Shown here piece after piece: positions 33,722 through 43,892 of a DNA stretch of 64,000 bases; position 1 is the first letter of the stretch, and every line of letters starts with the position of its first letter. Position numbers and translations under genes: made by a program. Under the pieces are notes generated by a model that was given only the letters and a program-made list of their open reading frames with translations, was not told the DNA's origin and ran no database searches. The DNA comes from Peronospora farinosa (Eukaryota > Oomycota > Peronosporomycetes > Peronosporales > Peronosporaceae), in the NCBI GenBank assembly GCA_947646735.1, contig CANTFK010000343.1, positions 124,001 through 188,000 of the forward strand, given 5' to 3'.

Positions 33722-35264
33722 TGTGGTGGAGTGGGTTCTCAAAATTGTATGATGAGACCCCAAACCACTCACTGTGCCGGACTGCCGACTGTCGGAGGGG
33801 GTACTCCGATGCCGCGTATGGACCTTCTTCTCACCTTGTGTACCTGTCGGCTGGGGGGCTGCACTCTTCGGAGGACTTGGTGAGGATGTAGACGTCTGCC
33901 TTGAGGGAGGTAGAGCTGGGGGGCCTCGAGTGGATATGCTTCACTCGGTGGGCCGGTAGGTGGCCACTCGATCGACCTTGTCGAGAGTGGACTTAGAGCC
34001 AAATTCTTCAGGGCGCTTGCCGTCCCTGGCCTTTTCCTTCTTGTTTCAGGGGTATTTATCAAGCACCTGACCTTTACGTTGCTCCCGGACCTTGAGGTGA
34101 GAGAGACCGCTTCCGATAGCGGGTCTTGGGGGGTTTTGCTACTCGAACGAGCTCACAGGCCAAATATATCCTGGAGCTCTATTCGCGCTTGAACTTCGCT
34201 ACACAACTGTCTTCGACGGGGAGCCAAAATATATCCCTTCCCGGAACAGTGAGTAGCTTAGAGAAAGTTCTTCTTGGGTGACGGAGTCGTGGCACGTGGG
34301 GTTCAGCTCGCACTTTTGTCTGACCACACGCTTGTCTTCAACGGGGGGGGGAAGGCAAATATATCCCTTCCCCGGAACAGGCGTGTGGCCAGACTAGAGT
34401 TCTTTTACAGCGTGACGAAGACTTGCCAAGTAGATCGCAAATTGAGTAGTATTTAATATAGTCCTATCCTTTTTACTCCTTTACTCTATCCTTGCCTGAA
34501 GCTCTTATTCCTTGCGTCGACTGGTCTGATCCTTGTATTAACTGGTCAGGAGTGGCTGAACCCCGAGGGGCCAAGGTCGACCAATGAGGGACCCAGATCT
34601 ACCAGCGAGGGACCGGGTCGACCAATGAGGGACCCAGGTCGACCAATGAGGGACCCAGGTCGACCAATGTGGGACCCAGGTCTACCAGCGAGGGACCGGG
34701 TCGACCAATGAGGGACCCAGGTCTACCAACGAGGGAACGGGTCGACCAACGAGGGACCAGGTCGACCTATGAGGTACCAGGTCGACCTATGAGGTACCAG
34801 GTCGACCGACGAGGGACCCAGGTCTACCGATGAGGGACCGGGTCGACCGATGAGGGACCAAGGTCGACCGATGAGGGACCCAGGTCTACCGATGAGGGAC
34901 CGGGTCGACCAATGAGGGACCGCGTCGACCAATGAGGGACCGGGTCTACCGACGAGGAGCCGAGGTCTACCGATGAGGGACCCAGGTCTACCGATGAGCG
35001 ACCTGTTTGACCAATAATGGAACGGGTCGACCAATGAGGGCCATGGTCGACTTCCTTCGGTACCAGTGAAACAGTACCCTGGTAATGACCCTCATTTTGT
35101 TTGTCTTTCACATTATCAGCCAACGGTCGCTTCACTCCGAGGTTCCTTTATCTCCGGTCCCTTCTCTCTGGTGTGTGGTCCCTTCTCCCTAGTCCACGGC
35201 CCCTTGTCCCTTCAATCCAACAGGCCCCTGGGTTCTTCACAATTTAGGAAAGCACTTCACCACA
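33722..35264 (-). repeat. Solo LTR of a family-C-related element, enlarged by a minisatellite
   Basis: On the minus strand it begins TGTGGTGAAGTGC (at 35264) and ends CCACTCCACCACA (at 33722). Both termini match the family-C LTR at 47466-48413. The flanks AGAT (33718-33721) and AGATT (35265-35269) are a target-site duplication in A3 gag. No internal sequence is present, which indicates LTR-LTR recombination. It is 1543 bp against 948 bp for the C LTR: about 476 bp are a tandem-repeat array, and a block with CAAATATATCCCTTCC is duplicated at about 34230 and 34350. Confidence 0.82.
34574..35049. repeat. Minisatellite, about 23 copies of a 20-21-bp unit
   Basis: The unit approximates GGTCGACCAATGAGGGACCC, with variants TCTACC, GACGAGG and GGTACC. 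Units are ordered in mixed higher-order blocks (for example GGTCGACC units alternating with GGTCTACC units). The array lies wholly inside the C-type solo LTR and is absent from the C LTR at 47466. The open minus-strand frames across it are by-products of a unit length near a multiple of three. Confidence 0.95.
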
Positions 35265-36070
35265 AGATTTTGCAAGAGAAAGCTCAGAACGAGGCACTCA
35301 ACAGACCTGTTGAGACGCTCTCTGCCCGGTCTAATCAGCCAAGGCCCATTCGATTGGACCCTTCGCATATTTAATGTGGCTGCACCACTTACGATTGTCC
35401 ACTGGCTTAGCCGTGGAGCAATGCAGAATGACGCATCTCATCGAAGATGAAACCAGAATGGTGTCGTATGCCATGTCAAATTTGATGTGACAAAGCGTCA
35501 GAGTGGGCTTACTTTGCGTTTATGGCAAGCGCCAATGCGTTTATGGCAAATGCTGATGCATTTCCATCATGGGCGATCTTTAAGGCAAAGATTCGCACCA
35601 TGTATCAGCCGCTTAACAACGAAGTGTTGCTTATGGCACGCTTCTATGGAGCACGACAGGCGAAATGCTCTCTGCAAGAATTTGTGCAGGAGATGCGTTC
35701 GCTGTCGGCGTCCATCAATGGGGAGCCGATACAAGAACGTATCAAGAAGGCCCCACGTTCATGAATGGACTTAGGCACGGCCCATCGCGTCAGGCCCTTT
35801 TCAGAAAGGTGCCAGCGACGATGGAAGAGGCAGTTGACATTGCCTTAGTTGAGGAGCAATCCTACAACAGCGCCTCGATGACATTATATTACATGCCGTC
35901 GACCGAGAAGTCTGATGCCACTCCTATAGAGTTAGGCAATGCAGATGTGATCTGCTACAAGAGCGGCAAGCGAGGCCATATGATGGCTCGCTGCTATGCC
36001 AAAGTAGCTGCTGGTGCTAAGGCAGCCAGCAAAAAGTCTCCCAACCCAAAGGGTGGTTTGAAGGACCGTG

Positions 36071-36409
36071 TGTAATGGGCTACATTACATAGTATTAATA
36101 TGAATAAACAATTACATATGTAGGCAGGTGCTGGGCCCGAATAGCGGGCACAGCGTGGTAATATATCATTGGTTTATTATTGGGCCTAAAGTCCCCAATA
36201 TGGACCAATGATAAATCAACCTGAAATTGTGTGGTTCCCGAAAGGCGGGAACACTGTCGTATTTATTACGACTAAAATCTTCGTAATTAGTACGAACTTA
36301 AAACCAAAATAAAAATCAGAGTTAAATTTACTTAATACCTAATACTTGGGCTTGAGTCTTCCTCGAGCGCGCGTGTAAGCTAGTGACGGTACGTTCTAGC
36401 CCCGTTACA
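36071..36409 (+). repeat. B2 5' LTR (339 bp)
   Basis: TGTAATGGGC to CCCGTTACA with the terminal 19-base hairpin. The primer-binding-type TGGTAGCACTTTGTAGTCC starts at 36412, and gag ATG follows at 36436, so the leader is only 26 nt. Confidence 0.93.
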
Positions 36410-36435
36410 CCTGGTAGCACTTTGTAGTCCTTCCT

Positions 36436-37485
36436 ATGCCCGAGTTTGGGATGAGCGAATCGTCGTACTTTGACGCTCCAGATTTATTTCTGGAGCACGC
36501 GACCTTCCCCCATCTTACTGGTGTTGAGTGGGATGCTCTTAATCGCCTCGCGGCGATATCGGGAGAGGCATTCGTCGCGTCGCTGATGAGATCAGCGACC
36601 CCTGACGCGCAACGTCTCGCCATACATGAGTTTATGGCACGCGAGCTCGCCGAATCCAACCGGCGAGGCTTAACTCCCTCGCGCCCTTCACGTAATGAGG
36701 CCGTGAAGATGGAAACCTCCTCCTACTCTGGAGAAGGTAAGGACCGGTTATCGCTGAACCGGTGGTTCCGAGAAGTTGATATCGCCATCGCCTCGAGACT
36801 TCTTGAGGCTCCACAGGCGAAAGTCAACTTTCTTCTTTCCCGCCTCACCGGGAAGGCAAAGGAGTGGGCCCTTGGTAAACTCGTTGTGGACGAGCACGCA
36901 TTTCCCACCTTGGATACCATCCAGGACGATCTCCGTCTTGCGTTCGAGCCACCACAAGAGGAGAAACTGGTGAGATCAAGATTCCTGTCGATGCGACAGG
37001 GTAAAATGGCGATGCGCGACTACGTACAGATGGCTAGGCATCTGGCGTCGTGTATTATCACGCACCCCATGGACATGTACACACAGGTGAATGTCTTTGT
37101 GGATGGTATGCGTGAGGGGCAGACCCGCTTATCGTTGGAGCGCGCCGAGCCTGCCACATTGGAGGAGGCATTCGCCATCGCACTCCGTGAAGACTTTAGG
37201 GTCACAAAGGCCTATGCCAAACCCTCGGTCGTCAGCGTTCCCCGGCCTTCTGGCCCAGAACCTATGGAGATCGACGTTATTGAGTCGTCGGGTGACCGGC
37301 GACGTGTCTTTCATCATAAAGGTGACGCTCGCACCGGGCGTCCAATGGTTTGCTTTCGTTGTCGCAAGCCAGGACATCGCGCGGCAGAGTGCCGTGCGCC
37401 AGCCCCATTATCGGTGCAAGTAGTGGACGCCCATCATGAGGGTGCTGTACCGGCCGCACGTCCAAAAAACGGTCGGGACCAGTAG
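36436..37485 (+). CDS. B2 Gag
   Basis: Intact 349-codon Gag. The ATG lies 26 nt after the 5' LTR. The central helical retrotransposon-gag domain spans about residues 90-215 (NRWFREVD ... [13 protein letters not shown]), and a CCHC zinc knuckle [14 protein letters not shown] sits near residues 302-315. It forms the capsid and binds element RNA. The last 46 nt overlap the pol frame, and the stop TAG (37483-37485) lies in the stem of the predicted frameshift signal. B1 gag is colinear but broken. Confidence 0.95.
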   Translation: MPEFGMSESSYFDAPDLFLEHATFPHLTGVEWDALNRLAAISGEAFVASLMRSATPDAQRLAIHEFMARELAESNRRGLTPSRPSRNEAVKMETSSYSGEGKDRLSLNRWFREVDIAIASRLLEAPQAKVNFLLSRLTGKAKEWALGKLVVDEHAFPTLDTIQDDLRLAFEPPQEEKLVRSRFLSMRQGKMAMRDYVQMARHLASCIITHPMDMYTQVNVFVDGMREGQTRLSLERAEPATLEEAFAIALREDFRVTKAYAKPSVVSVPRPSGPEPMEIDVIESSGDRRRVFHHKGDARTGRPMVCFRCRKPGHRAAECRAPAPLSVQVVDAHHEGAVPAARPKNGRDQ

Positions 37486-37504
37486 GTGCAGGGCGCCCTA
37501 CTGG
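37464..37504 (+). promoter_or_regulatory. Predicted -1 ribosomal frameshift signal between gag and pol
   Basis: The slippery heptamer A AAA AAC (37464-37470) is in the gag frame (CCA AAA AAC). It is followed by a 7-8 nt spacer, then an 8-bp perfect stem CCAGTAGG (37479-37486) / CCTACTGG (37497-37504) with a 10-nt loop. An A-T pair (37478:37505) may extend it. Pol is open in the -1 frame from 37440, so slippage gives an uninterrupted Gag-Pol. The gag stop sits inside the stem. In B1 the heptamer is kept and the right arm is deleted. Confidence 0.82.
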
Positions 37505-40500
37505 TTGGAACGGAGGTCCGGGTCCCCCGGTGGCAGCCCAACCTTCCAGTCCTCCTGTGCTACGCGCACGGTTAAATGCCACCACTACGAGTGGTGATTC
37601 ACGTCTGATTATTGTCAGTTTACATGTCGCCGGCGTCCGGCGACCTCTGCGAGCACTCCTGGACTCAGGAGCAACAAACAATTTCTTTCGTGAATCTTGT
37701 TTATCGATGCTGCCTCCCAGCATTCAGGTCCGTGAGGGACCTGGCCAAGTCGTCGTCAAGTTGGCTGACGGGAAACCACACCGCGTATCGCGGCGCGAAG
37801 TGTCGTTGCCGTATACGTTTGATGGCTTTCGCAGTAATGATGATTTCTTGGTGATCGCGATGAATTATGCATTCGATTGCATACTGGGCATGCCATGGCT
37901 GGCACGTTATGAACCCCAGATCGACTGGTTTGCCAGATCAGTGAGACGTCGACGCAAGTTCGATGTCAGTGAAGTGTTTACCCATCTCTTGGTATCTCCA
38001 AGTGACTGGCCAAACGTCACAGTCGTGGATCGCGATTCCACGACGTTGGCGGTGCACAGAGCGAGCGATGGCCCTCTCTGCACTGCTTGTGCTGTTCTTC
38101 GGGACACAAGTGACAGTGACTCCTCGCTACAGAGCGAAGAGGACAACGAGGACGACGCGGTCGAGCAGGGGTTCCCGCGCGTCATTAATGCGGTTGAACA
38201 GGGGTTCCCGCACGTGAATGCAGTGGTTGAACCGGGGTTCCCATCTGCACCTATTGTGGTCGAGCAGGGGCTCCCACAAGGGCATTGTGGCGACGAGCAA
38301 GAGCTCGCCAGCGAGTGTGACGTGGACGGACAGGAGTCCTCACGCGAGAGCATGATGGTCGAACCGGGGTTCCCATCATCACCCACTGTGGTCGAACCGA
38401 GGTTCCCACATGGGCACATTGTGGTCGAGCAGGGGCTCCCACACGAGTACAACGTGGACGGACAGGAGTCCCCACGCGAGAGCATGATGGTCGAACCGGG
38501 GTTCCCATCATCACCCACTGTGGTCGAACCGAGGTTCCCACATGGGCATACTGTGGTTGAGCAGGGGCTTCCACACGGGTTTACGGCGGCCGAGCAGGAG
38601 CTCCCGCATCAAGTGTCGACGGTCGAGTTTGGGGTACTCCCGTCCAGTGTTTCCGGCATCTTGGATGACGACATACAGTGCCTAGAGGGGGGTGATGGTT
38701 TATCACCTGACTGCGGTTCGCCAGCTTCGAGTAGTGACTCGAAGCACGATGGGGACAACAGCACCGAGAATTTAGCGTTGGAATGTGTCCACGCTATCGT
38801 GTACGTGGAAGGGAGTCCACAAAGGCGCCAATATATCGAGGTCGAGAGTCCTCCTCGTAATGCGTCTTCCATTACAAGTCTTCCAGGGCTTTCCTGGAAG
38901 CATTTCCTACGTGACCTTAAGGGAGGCACTGTGGAACAAGTGTGTCTAATCACCAACGAGGTGGTTACCGTGGCAAACGAGGAGCATATGGCGCGTCCTC
39001 AAAGCGCTGAGCCGAAGTCTGCGCGTGAAGAAAGGTTTGCATCACAGTCATGGGAGGCCCTGCGAGAGTCTGGTAACCCCGTCTACGACATTGCTCGTGA
39101 GTATGCAGACGTGTTCTCGGACAAGATCCCGGCTGAACTTCCTGCGGACCGCGGTGTTCGGCACGAGATTGATCTCGTGCCAGGGTCGAAGTATTGTGTG
39201 ACACGGCAGTGGCCGTTGCCTCGAGATCAAGTCGAAGCTATTGACGCATTCTTTGAAGGCCGCCGCAAAGCGGGTCATGTGCGGGAGAGTATCTCACCAC
39301 ATTCGAGTCCAACCTTCTGCGTGAAGAAGGCTACGGGAGGCTGGCGGATAGTGCATGCGTTCAATAAGTTGAATGATGCCACTATTCCTGCGCAAACGCC
39401 AATTCCCAGGAAGGACATGGTGCTGAATTCCATGTCAGGTAGTGTCATCTTCAGTGCCATCGACTTGACCGATGGCTTTTACCAGATTTTAATGCGCCCG
39501 AGCGATATCCCACTTACCGCGGTGAGCACCCCGAGTGGCATGTTATGGGAGTGGCTGGTAATGCCACAAGGGTTGAAGAACGCTCCGGCCACTTTCAATC
39601 GCATGGTGTCTCAAGTGTTGAGACCTCTTCGGAACTTTGCCCCAAGTTATTTTGACGATACCTTCGTCCATAGTCGCGCCGAGGGCAACCTCAACGATGT
39701 CCAAGTTCACCTTCAACACCTGAAGCAAGTGTTTCAAGTTATGCGGGACAACAAGTTGTACGCGAATCTCAAGAAGTGTGTCTTTTGTGCACCGGAGATT
39801 CCGGTGTTAGGTTGCTATGTGAGTAAATCGGGAGTTCGAGCTGATCCAGAGAAGGTGTCGTCCATCTGTTCTTGGCCCACGCCCAAGAACCCTACGGAGT
39901 TGCGCCAGTGGCTCGGCTTGGCTAATTATTTGCACAAGTATACCAAGGATTATGCTGGTTCTATCCAGCCTTTGTCGTCACTCTTGAAGAAAGACGCCAC
40001 GTGGTTGTGGCGTCCCGAGCACCAAGCAGCCTTCGAAGCAGTAAAGAAGAGCCTAGCGTCAGCGCCAGTCCTGGTCCTACCAGACGATTCCAAGCCGTTC
40101 CACGTGGTTTGCGACGCCAGTGATTTTGCAATCGGCTGTGCCCTCATGCAATTTGATGATGAGGGCCGTGAACGAGTCGTGAGTTATCAGTCGCGACAGA
40201 TGAAGCCAGCTGAGAAGAACTATCCGGTTCACGACAAGGAGTTATTAGCGATGCGCTATGCACTCATCAAGTTTCGCGTGCATCTCCTTGGTGAAAGTAC
40301 GTTTGCTTTGTACACCGATCATGCATCGCTGCGCACAGCGATGAAGAGCCCACACCTGTCCCAACGGATGGCACGATGGCTCTCATTCTTCTCTGAGTAC
40401 AACTTCGTCGTGCATTACAAGCCAGGCAAGACCAATATTCTCGCTGAAGCCTTGTCACGACGTCCTGACTACGATCCTCGGACTGCTCTGAGTCGCCAGG

Positions 40501-41324
40501 CTACTGATGACGAGGACGATGATGACCGATGTGCAATGTGTGTATCGCTGAACTTAACTCGGGTTACACCCGAGCCGTGTTTATTTGATGAGATCGTCGC
40601 AGCGTACAAGGTTGACTCAGATTATGCAGACATTATCGAGTATCTGCGTGCTCCCAGCGATGCTGCCCTGGGAGCATTATCCCGTACCAAGCGCGACCAT
40701 ATTCATCGATACAGTTTAGATGGCGATTTGCTTCTGTATAGCATCGACCAATTCGATGCTCCTCGCACGGTGATTGCCAATGACATGGATTTGCGTGCAA
40801 GAATCATTCACGAGTATCACGATGCTCCTGCTGGCGGCCATTTAGGCCGCGAAAAGACTTTCGCGGCTGTGTCTCGAGACTTCTTCTGGCCCCACATGTA
40901 TAAGTGGGTACGCAACTGGATCCGAACGTGCGAAATATGCCAGCGTGTGAAGCCATCTCCATCGTCACAGGCTCCCTTGCGATCGTTGCCAATTGCAGCA
41001 GAGGCCTGGAGATCAGTTTCGATGGACTTTATCTTCGGGCTTGCGCCCGATAGCCAAGCTCGAACGGGCATCTTGGTCTTTGTTGACAGATTCAGCAAGA
41101 TGACACATCTCGTGCCTGTTCACGCTAAGGTCACCGCGGCAGAGACCGCGGCGCACTTCATCGACGCGGTGTTCCGTCATCATGGCCTTCCAGAAAACAT
41201 TGTTTCGGACCGTGATCCGCGATTTACATCCGCATTTTGGACGTCACTTTTCGAGCTCCTCGGGACAAAACTGCTGATGTCGACTGCGGCCCTATGGAAA
41301 CGGATGGGCAGACCGAGCGCGTGA
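37470..41324 (+). CDS. B2 Pol: protease, RT, RNase H, integrase (to a frameshift)
   Basis: This is the -1 frame relative to gag, open from 37440. Reading after slippage starts at CGG 37470. There is no upstream ATG suited to independent initiation. In order: aspartic protease [10 protein letters not shown] (about 37655); a repeat-rich linker (38159-38640); RT starting at RQWPLPRDQ (about 39205), catalytic [11 protein letters not shown] and YFDD (about 39648); RNase H ([18 protein letters not shown]); HHCC zinc domain ([11 protein letters not shown] ... CEICQRVK); and integrase core with MDFIFGL and SDRDPRF. The frame ends at TGA 41322-41324 because of a 1-nt change at about 41288, before the catalytic Glu. 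The Glu ([10 protein letters not shown]) lies in the next frame. The same break is in B1. Confidence 0.93.
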   Translation, partial: RSGPVGAGRPTGWNGGPGPPVAAQPSSPPVLRARLNATTTSGDSRLIIVSLHVAGVRRPLRALLDSGATNNFFRESCLSMLPPSIQVREGPGQVVVKLADGKPHRVSRREVSLPYTFDGFRSNDDFLVIAMNYAFDCILGMPWLARYEPQIDWFARSVRRRRKFDVSEVFTHLLVSPSDWPNVTVVDRDSTTLAVHRASDGPLCTACAVLRDTSDSDSSLQSEEDNEDDAVEQGFPRVINAVEQGFPHVNAVVEPGFPSAPIVVEQGLPQGHCGDEQELASECDVDGQESSRESMMVEPGFPSSPTVVEPRFPHGHIVVEQGLPHEYNVDGQESPRESMMVEPGFPSSPTVVEPRFPHGHTVVEQGLPHGFTAAEQELPHQVSTVEFGVLPSSVSGILDDDIQCLEGGDGLSPDCGSPASSSDSKHDGDNSTENLALECVHAIVYVEGSPQRRQYIEVESPPRNASSITSLPGLSWKHFLRDLKGGTVEQVCLITNEVVTVANEEHMARPQSAEPKSAREERFASQSWEALRESGNPVYDIAREYADVFSDKIPAELPADRGVRHEIDLVPGSKYCVTRQWPLPRDQVEAIDAFFEGRRKAGHVRESISPHSSPTFCVKKATGGWRIVHAFNKLNDATIPAQTPIPRKDMVLNSMSGSVIFSAIDLTDGFYQILMRPSDIPLTAVSTPSGMLWEWLVMPQGLKNAPATFNRMVSQVLRPLRNFAPSYFDDTFVHSRAEGNLNDVQVHLQHLKQVFQVMRDNKLYANLKKCVFCAPEIPVLGCYVSKSGVRADPEKVSSICSWPTPKNPTELRQWLGLANYLHKYTKDYAGSIQPLSSLLKKDATWLWRPEHQAAFEAVKKSLASAPVLVLPDDSKPFHVVCDASDFAIGCALMQFDDEGRERVVSYQSRQMKPAEKNYPVHDKELLAMRYALIKFRVHLLGESTFALYTDHASLRTAMKSPHLSQRMARWLSFFSEYNFVVHYKPGKTNILAEALSRRPDYDPRTALSRQATDDEDDDDRCAMCVSLNLTRVTPEPCLFDEIVAAYKVDSDYADIIEYLRAPSDAALGALSRTKRDHIHRYSLDGDLLLYSIDQFDAPRTVIANDMDLRARIIHEYHDAPAGGHLGREKTFAAVSRDFFWPHMYKWVRNWIRTCEICQRVKPSPSSQAPLRSLPIAAEAWRSVSMDFIFGLAPDSQARTGILVFVDRFSKMTHLVPVHAKVTAAETAAHFIDAVFRHHGLPENIVSDRDPRFTSAFWTSLFELLGTKLLMSTAALWKRMGRPSA
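38159..38640 (+). repeat. Coding tandem repeat in the B2 protease-RT linker
   Basis: About ten degenerate copies of an 11-residue unit approximating V-E-[QP]-[GR]-[FL]-P-x5, arranged partly as a larger EPGFP/EPRFP/EQGLP triplet that is itself duplicated. The corresponding B1 region is 18684-19150. The opposite strand is open across it as a Cys/Gly/Ser frame, which I regard as a shadow. Confidence 0.85.
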
Positions 41325-42927
41325 ACCGGGTCCTCGAAGACGTTCTTCGGAGTTATGCTACGTCATTTACAAGTTGGAGTGCATTTTTACCACTCGCTGA
41401 GTTCGCACTCAACAACGCCGTACACGCGTCAACAGGGTTGACGCCATTTTTTGTGAATTCGGCTCGTCACCCTCGTGTTCCTACTCTCCTGGCCGTGGGT
41501 CGACCCACAAACCTAGTGGCTCCACTCTAGGGGGGGATAAAGGTGATAAACAAGGATCAAGTGCAGTTCACGGTATTTTGAGCGCGAATGCAGTAACACG
41601 ATCCAAGGCAAAGACGGCCATTTTGACGCCATCAGACGTGGCGACTCCATTAGCTCGATGGACTGCGCAGACATTGATTGACCCGTCTTCGGGTAAGCGT
41701 TCCCCTACCGCCAACTACGCGCCGATTGAGTCGGCGCGACCAATTGATGACATGGCCGTGTCGGAATTTATACTCCAACGTCAAGCCATCACCAGGTTTG
41801 TACGCGACGCACTACAAACTGCTGTAGACCTACAGAAGGAGAATGCTGACAAACATGGACGAAAGAACATGAGCAAGTTTGAGAAAGGTGACCGTGTATT
41901 ATTATCGACGGAAGGTTTAAGGGATTCTGCGGTCACTAATCTGGGCGCGAGCAAACTCGCGCCACGCTTCATCGGTCCATTCAAGGTTCTGAAGGCAATT
42001 GGCGACGCTTATACACTCGACGTCCCCTCTTCACTGCGACTCCACCCGACATTCTATGTCGGGCGGCTGAAGGAATATCGTCCGGCTACGCTTCACGGTT
42101 TGGCTCCGACGCCGGCTTCAGGGGTTCGTAAGTCGAACGGCCTTCCCGTCACGCTCGACGCGCCGATGACATGGGGCGGGGTCTCGATCCCGTCTGAACC
42201 TGACCAAGCATCTGGCGCTCCAGAATCCTTATCCGCTCGAGCAGTTCACGGTTCGACTTTCGGGTCTCACTCGAAGTCTTCTCCGCCTGGGCAGCACGTT
42301 CACTGGCAGCCTCAGCCTCCAGCCGAGCATCGGCAGCTATATTCACGGCCTGATCAACATCGTCCTGAGCAACCAGGACGCCAGCTCTACCACCGCGAGG
42401 GCCCTCCTCCGCTTGTTGATGCGGAGGGACAGGTGCGCTGGATTGTAGACCGCATTGTGGGTCACGAGGACCCTCCACAACCATTACTGCAGTCGGCTCA
42501 TGAGAAGCGTGCGGTTCCATCCGTGCGTAGGTACCGAGTACGTTGGCTTGGATTCCCTCCCGAGCAGGATACATGGGAACCACGTTCCTCGCTCCTTCGT
42601 GACGTTCCAGATGTGGTTCTGTCGTATGAAGCCACGAAGTCGGACTATTCCAAGGCGGGCGAGCACGCGAACGCTCTCGTGACAAACGAGAGCGGTAAGG
42701 AGATTCACGTTGTCGGGAACGGGAACGATGACCAGAACGAGAACGATGTCGCGAACGAGAACGACGCCGTGAACGAGAACGTCGCGGTGAATACACATCA
42801 CGATTGCGAGGCGAGAATCGCGAAGCAGGACGGACAAGCGAACGTGTCGCTGCCCTGCGCTGATGATCCCGCGGAGATTGACTCCGCTGTCGCGAGTGGT
42901 GCTGCCAGCGAGGCGCACCACGAATAA
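41237..42927 (+). pseudogene. B2 Pol C-terminal part: integrase end, GPF region, chromodomain
   Basis: Two frames. 41237-41530 holds the catalytic-Glu segment [15 protein letters not shown] and the core end, stopping at TAG 41528-41530. A single missing base at about 41508 (B1 has ACAATACC, B2 ACAAACC) moves the rest into the frame 41521-42927. That frame contains the basic linker, the GPFKVLKAIGDAYTLD region, FYVGRLKEY, a Pro/Gln-rich stretch, and a chromodomain (RYRVRWLGFPPEQDTWEP, about 42530-42585). Such chromodomains steer integration. An Asn/Glu/Asp-repeat tail (about 42700-42800) follows. The last 779 nt overlap the opposite-strand ORF. Confidence 0.88.
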
Positions 42928-43531
42928 CTGCGCTTCTCCGTTCGCCCAGACTTCGCTCATACTTTGCAATCCAACTTCGTTCGCGATCGCTGAGTGGACA
43001 CTCAGCGATGTGTCGTCGCCATTCGTCATGAGTTGGGCGTGGAGTCGAGTCACAAGATCGGCATCCTTCATTGACATGGACGAAGCAGAGACGGTCCTCA
43101 TTCCAAGCTTCCTCACACACTCTTTCGCGTAGCGCGCCGATGGAGTGATCGGCGCGAAGTTCCTCTCGATTGGTGAGCCATAACTGGAAGTTGCTACCAT
43201 CCTCGAGCATCCGATTCCAACGTTGGATGAAGGCGCACCAAGAACGTTGTAGAGCTTCATGCTCGATTCCATCAAGACCTTTCCCGCGCAGTTTTCGAAA
43301 TCGGCGGAAGTATTCCCGCATCATGTCCAGTGAGTCCGGAGCGTGAGCTCCGGACAAGTCGTACAGCGACCAAGGTATGAGCTGCCGCGCCATGATGCTG
43401 GTTGATGCATTCCCGCTGATGTATCTTGGGCGTCCTGCTGGATTGGGTGTTGGGTCTCCAGACATTGCTTGTTCGTTTGTGAGCAAAGGGTTTTCGACAG
43501 TTGAGCACTCACGGTTGGTGAGTGCTGTCAT
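42149..43531 (-). CDS. B2 opposite-strand ORF: 460-residue SR-rich, coiled-coil protein
   Basis: Intact 460-codon ORF running against B2 transcription. ATG 43531 lies 14 nt inside the 3' LTR. Residues 1-200 (43531-42932) lie outside pol; the rest overlaps the chromodomain-coding end. Residues 45-140 form a Trp/Arg-rich predicted helical region (IPWSLYDLSGAH). C157, C160, H168, H174 and C178 are spaced like a small zinc site. Residues about 213-292 are strongly Arg-Ser rich (RSRSRRRSRSRHRSRS), and 396-443 form an Ala/Glu/Arg coiled coil. B1 carries the same ORF with good conservation in the N-terminal 140 residues. The role is not known; RS-rich plus coiled coil suggests a nuclear RNA- or chromatin-binding oligomer. 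Its promoter would have to be the 3' LTR read backwards. No homolog is recognised. Confidence 0.68.
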   Translation of the reverse strand: MTALTNRECSTVENPLLTNEQAMSGDPTPNPAGRPRYISGNASTSIMARQLIPWSLYDLSGAHAPDSLDMMREYFRRFRKLRGKGLDGIEHEALQRSWCAFIQRWNRMLEDGSNFQLWLTNREELRADHSIGALRERVCEEAWNEDRLCFVHVNEGCRSCDSTPRPTHDEWRRHIAECPLSDRERSWIAKYERSLGERRSAVIRGAPRWQHHSRQRSQSPRDHQRRAATRSLVRPASRFSPRNRDVYSPRRSRSRRRSRSRHRSRSGHRSRSRQRESPYRSRLSRERSRARPPWNSPTSWLHTTEPHLERHEGARNVVPMYPAREGIQANVLGTYARMEPHASHEPTAVMVVEGPRDPQCGLQSSAPVPPHQQAEEGPRGGRAGVLVAQDDVDQAVNIAADARLEAEAASERAAQAEKTSSETRKSNRELLERIRILERQMLGQVQTGSRPRPMSSARRA

Positions 43532-43544
43532 GAGAAGGGGGTGA

Positions 43545-43892
43545 TGTAATGGGCTACATTACATAGTATTAATATGAATAAACAATTACATATGTAGGCA
43601 GGTGCTGGGCCCGAATAGCGGGCACAGCGTGGTAATTTATCATTGGTTTATTATTGGGCCTAAAGTCCCCAATATGGACCAATGATAAATCAACCTGAAA
43701 TTGTGTGGTTCCCGAAAGGCGGGAACACTGTCGTATTTATTACGACTAAAATCTTCGTAATTAGTACGAATTAAAACCAAAATAAAAATCAGAGTTAAAT
43801 TTACTTGATACCTAATACTTGGGCTTGAGTCTTCCTCAAGTGCGCGTGTAAGCTAGTGACGGTACGTTCTAGCCTCGTTAAACCCGAAAACA
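43545..43892 (+). repeat. B2 3' LTR (348 bp)
   Basis: Begins TGTAATGGGC after the purine tract GAAGGGGGTGA. It ends in CGAAAACA because 10 extra bases (AACCCGAAAA) sit just before the final CA, then the CCGTG duplication. The opposite-strand ORF starts 14 nt inside its left edge, so this LTR is the only nearby candidate promoter for that ORF. Confidence 0.9.

Larger units (their letters stand above)
33480..36070 (+). pseudogene. A3 gag, interrupted
   Basis: Gag starts at ATG 33480 and is homologous to A1 gag to 33721, where a C-type solo LTR interrupts. It resumes at 35265-35269, and the reading continues with A1-like sequence. Stops at about 35370 and 35487 and a shift near 35750 break the frame. 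A short duplication repeats the ANAFMANADAF region at 35520-35560. The zinc knuckle has the same Cys-to-Ser change as A1 (about 35951-35995). The frame ends at the B2 insertion site. Confidence 0.8.
36071..43892 (+). mobile_element. Gypsy family B, copy B2 (complete, near-intact)
   Basis: 7822 bp with LTRs 36071-36409 and 43545-43892 and target duplication CCGTG at 36066-36070 and 43893-43897. The uninterrupted site is visible in A1 (AAGGACCGTGCACGTCG near 8138). The LTRs differ at only a handful of positions by eye, apart from a 10-bp insertion at the end of the 3' LTR. Gag, the -1 frameshift signal, protease to integrase, and the opposite-strand ORF are open. Only two breaks affect sense pol (about 41288 in integrase and about 41508 before the C-terminal domain). 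Confidence 0.96.

Noticed and set aside
34574..35049. CRISPR-like array
   Set aside because: Units are contiguous 20-21-bp repeats without unique spacers, in a eukaryotic LTR. It is a minisatellite.
34723..35135. Repeat proteins read from the minisatellite (minus strand, about 103 codons)
   Set aside because: Open only because the unit length is near a multiple of three with no stop in the unit; no start or coding context.
37907..38518. 203-codon minus-strand frame rich in Cys, Gly and Ser (also at 18431-19042)
   Set aside because: It is the complement of the VExGFP repeat in sense pol. Its repetitive composition follows from the 33-nt repeat, it lacks any start context, and it lies inside an essential sense-coding region.
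42484..43275. Alternative 263-codon minus-strand frame in B2
   Set aside because: It overlaps the 460-codon frame and starts inside it. Only the 460-codon frame starts beside the LTR and contains the N-terminal part conserved with B1. The alternative matches B1 locally because B1 has an indel there.
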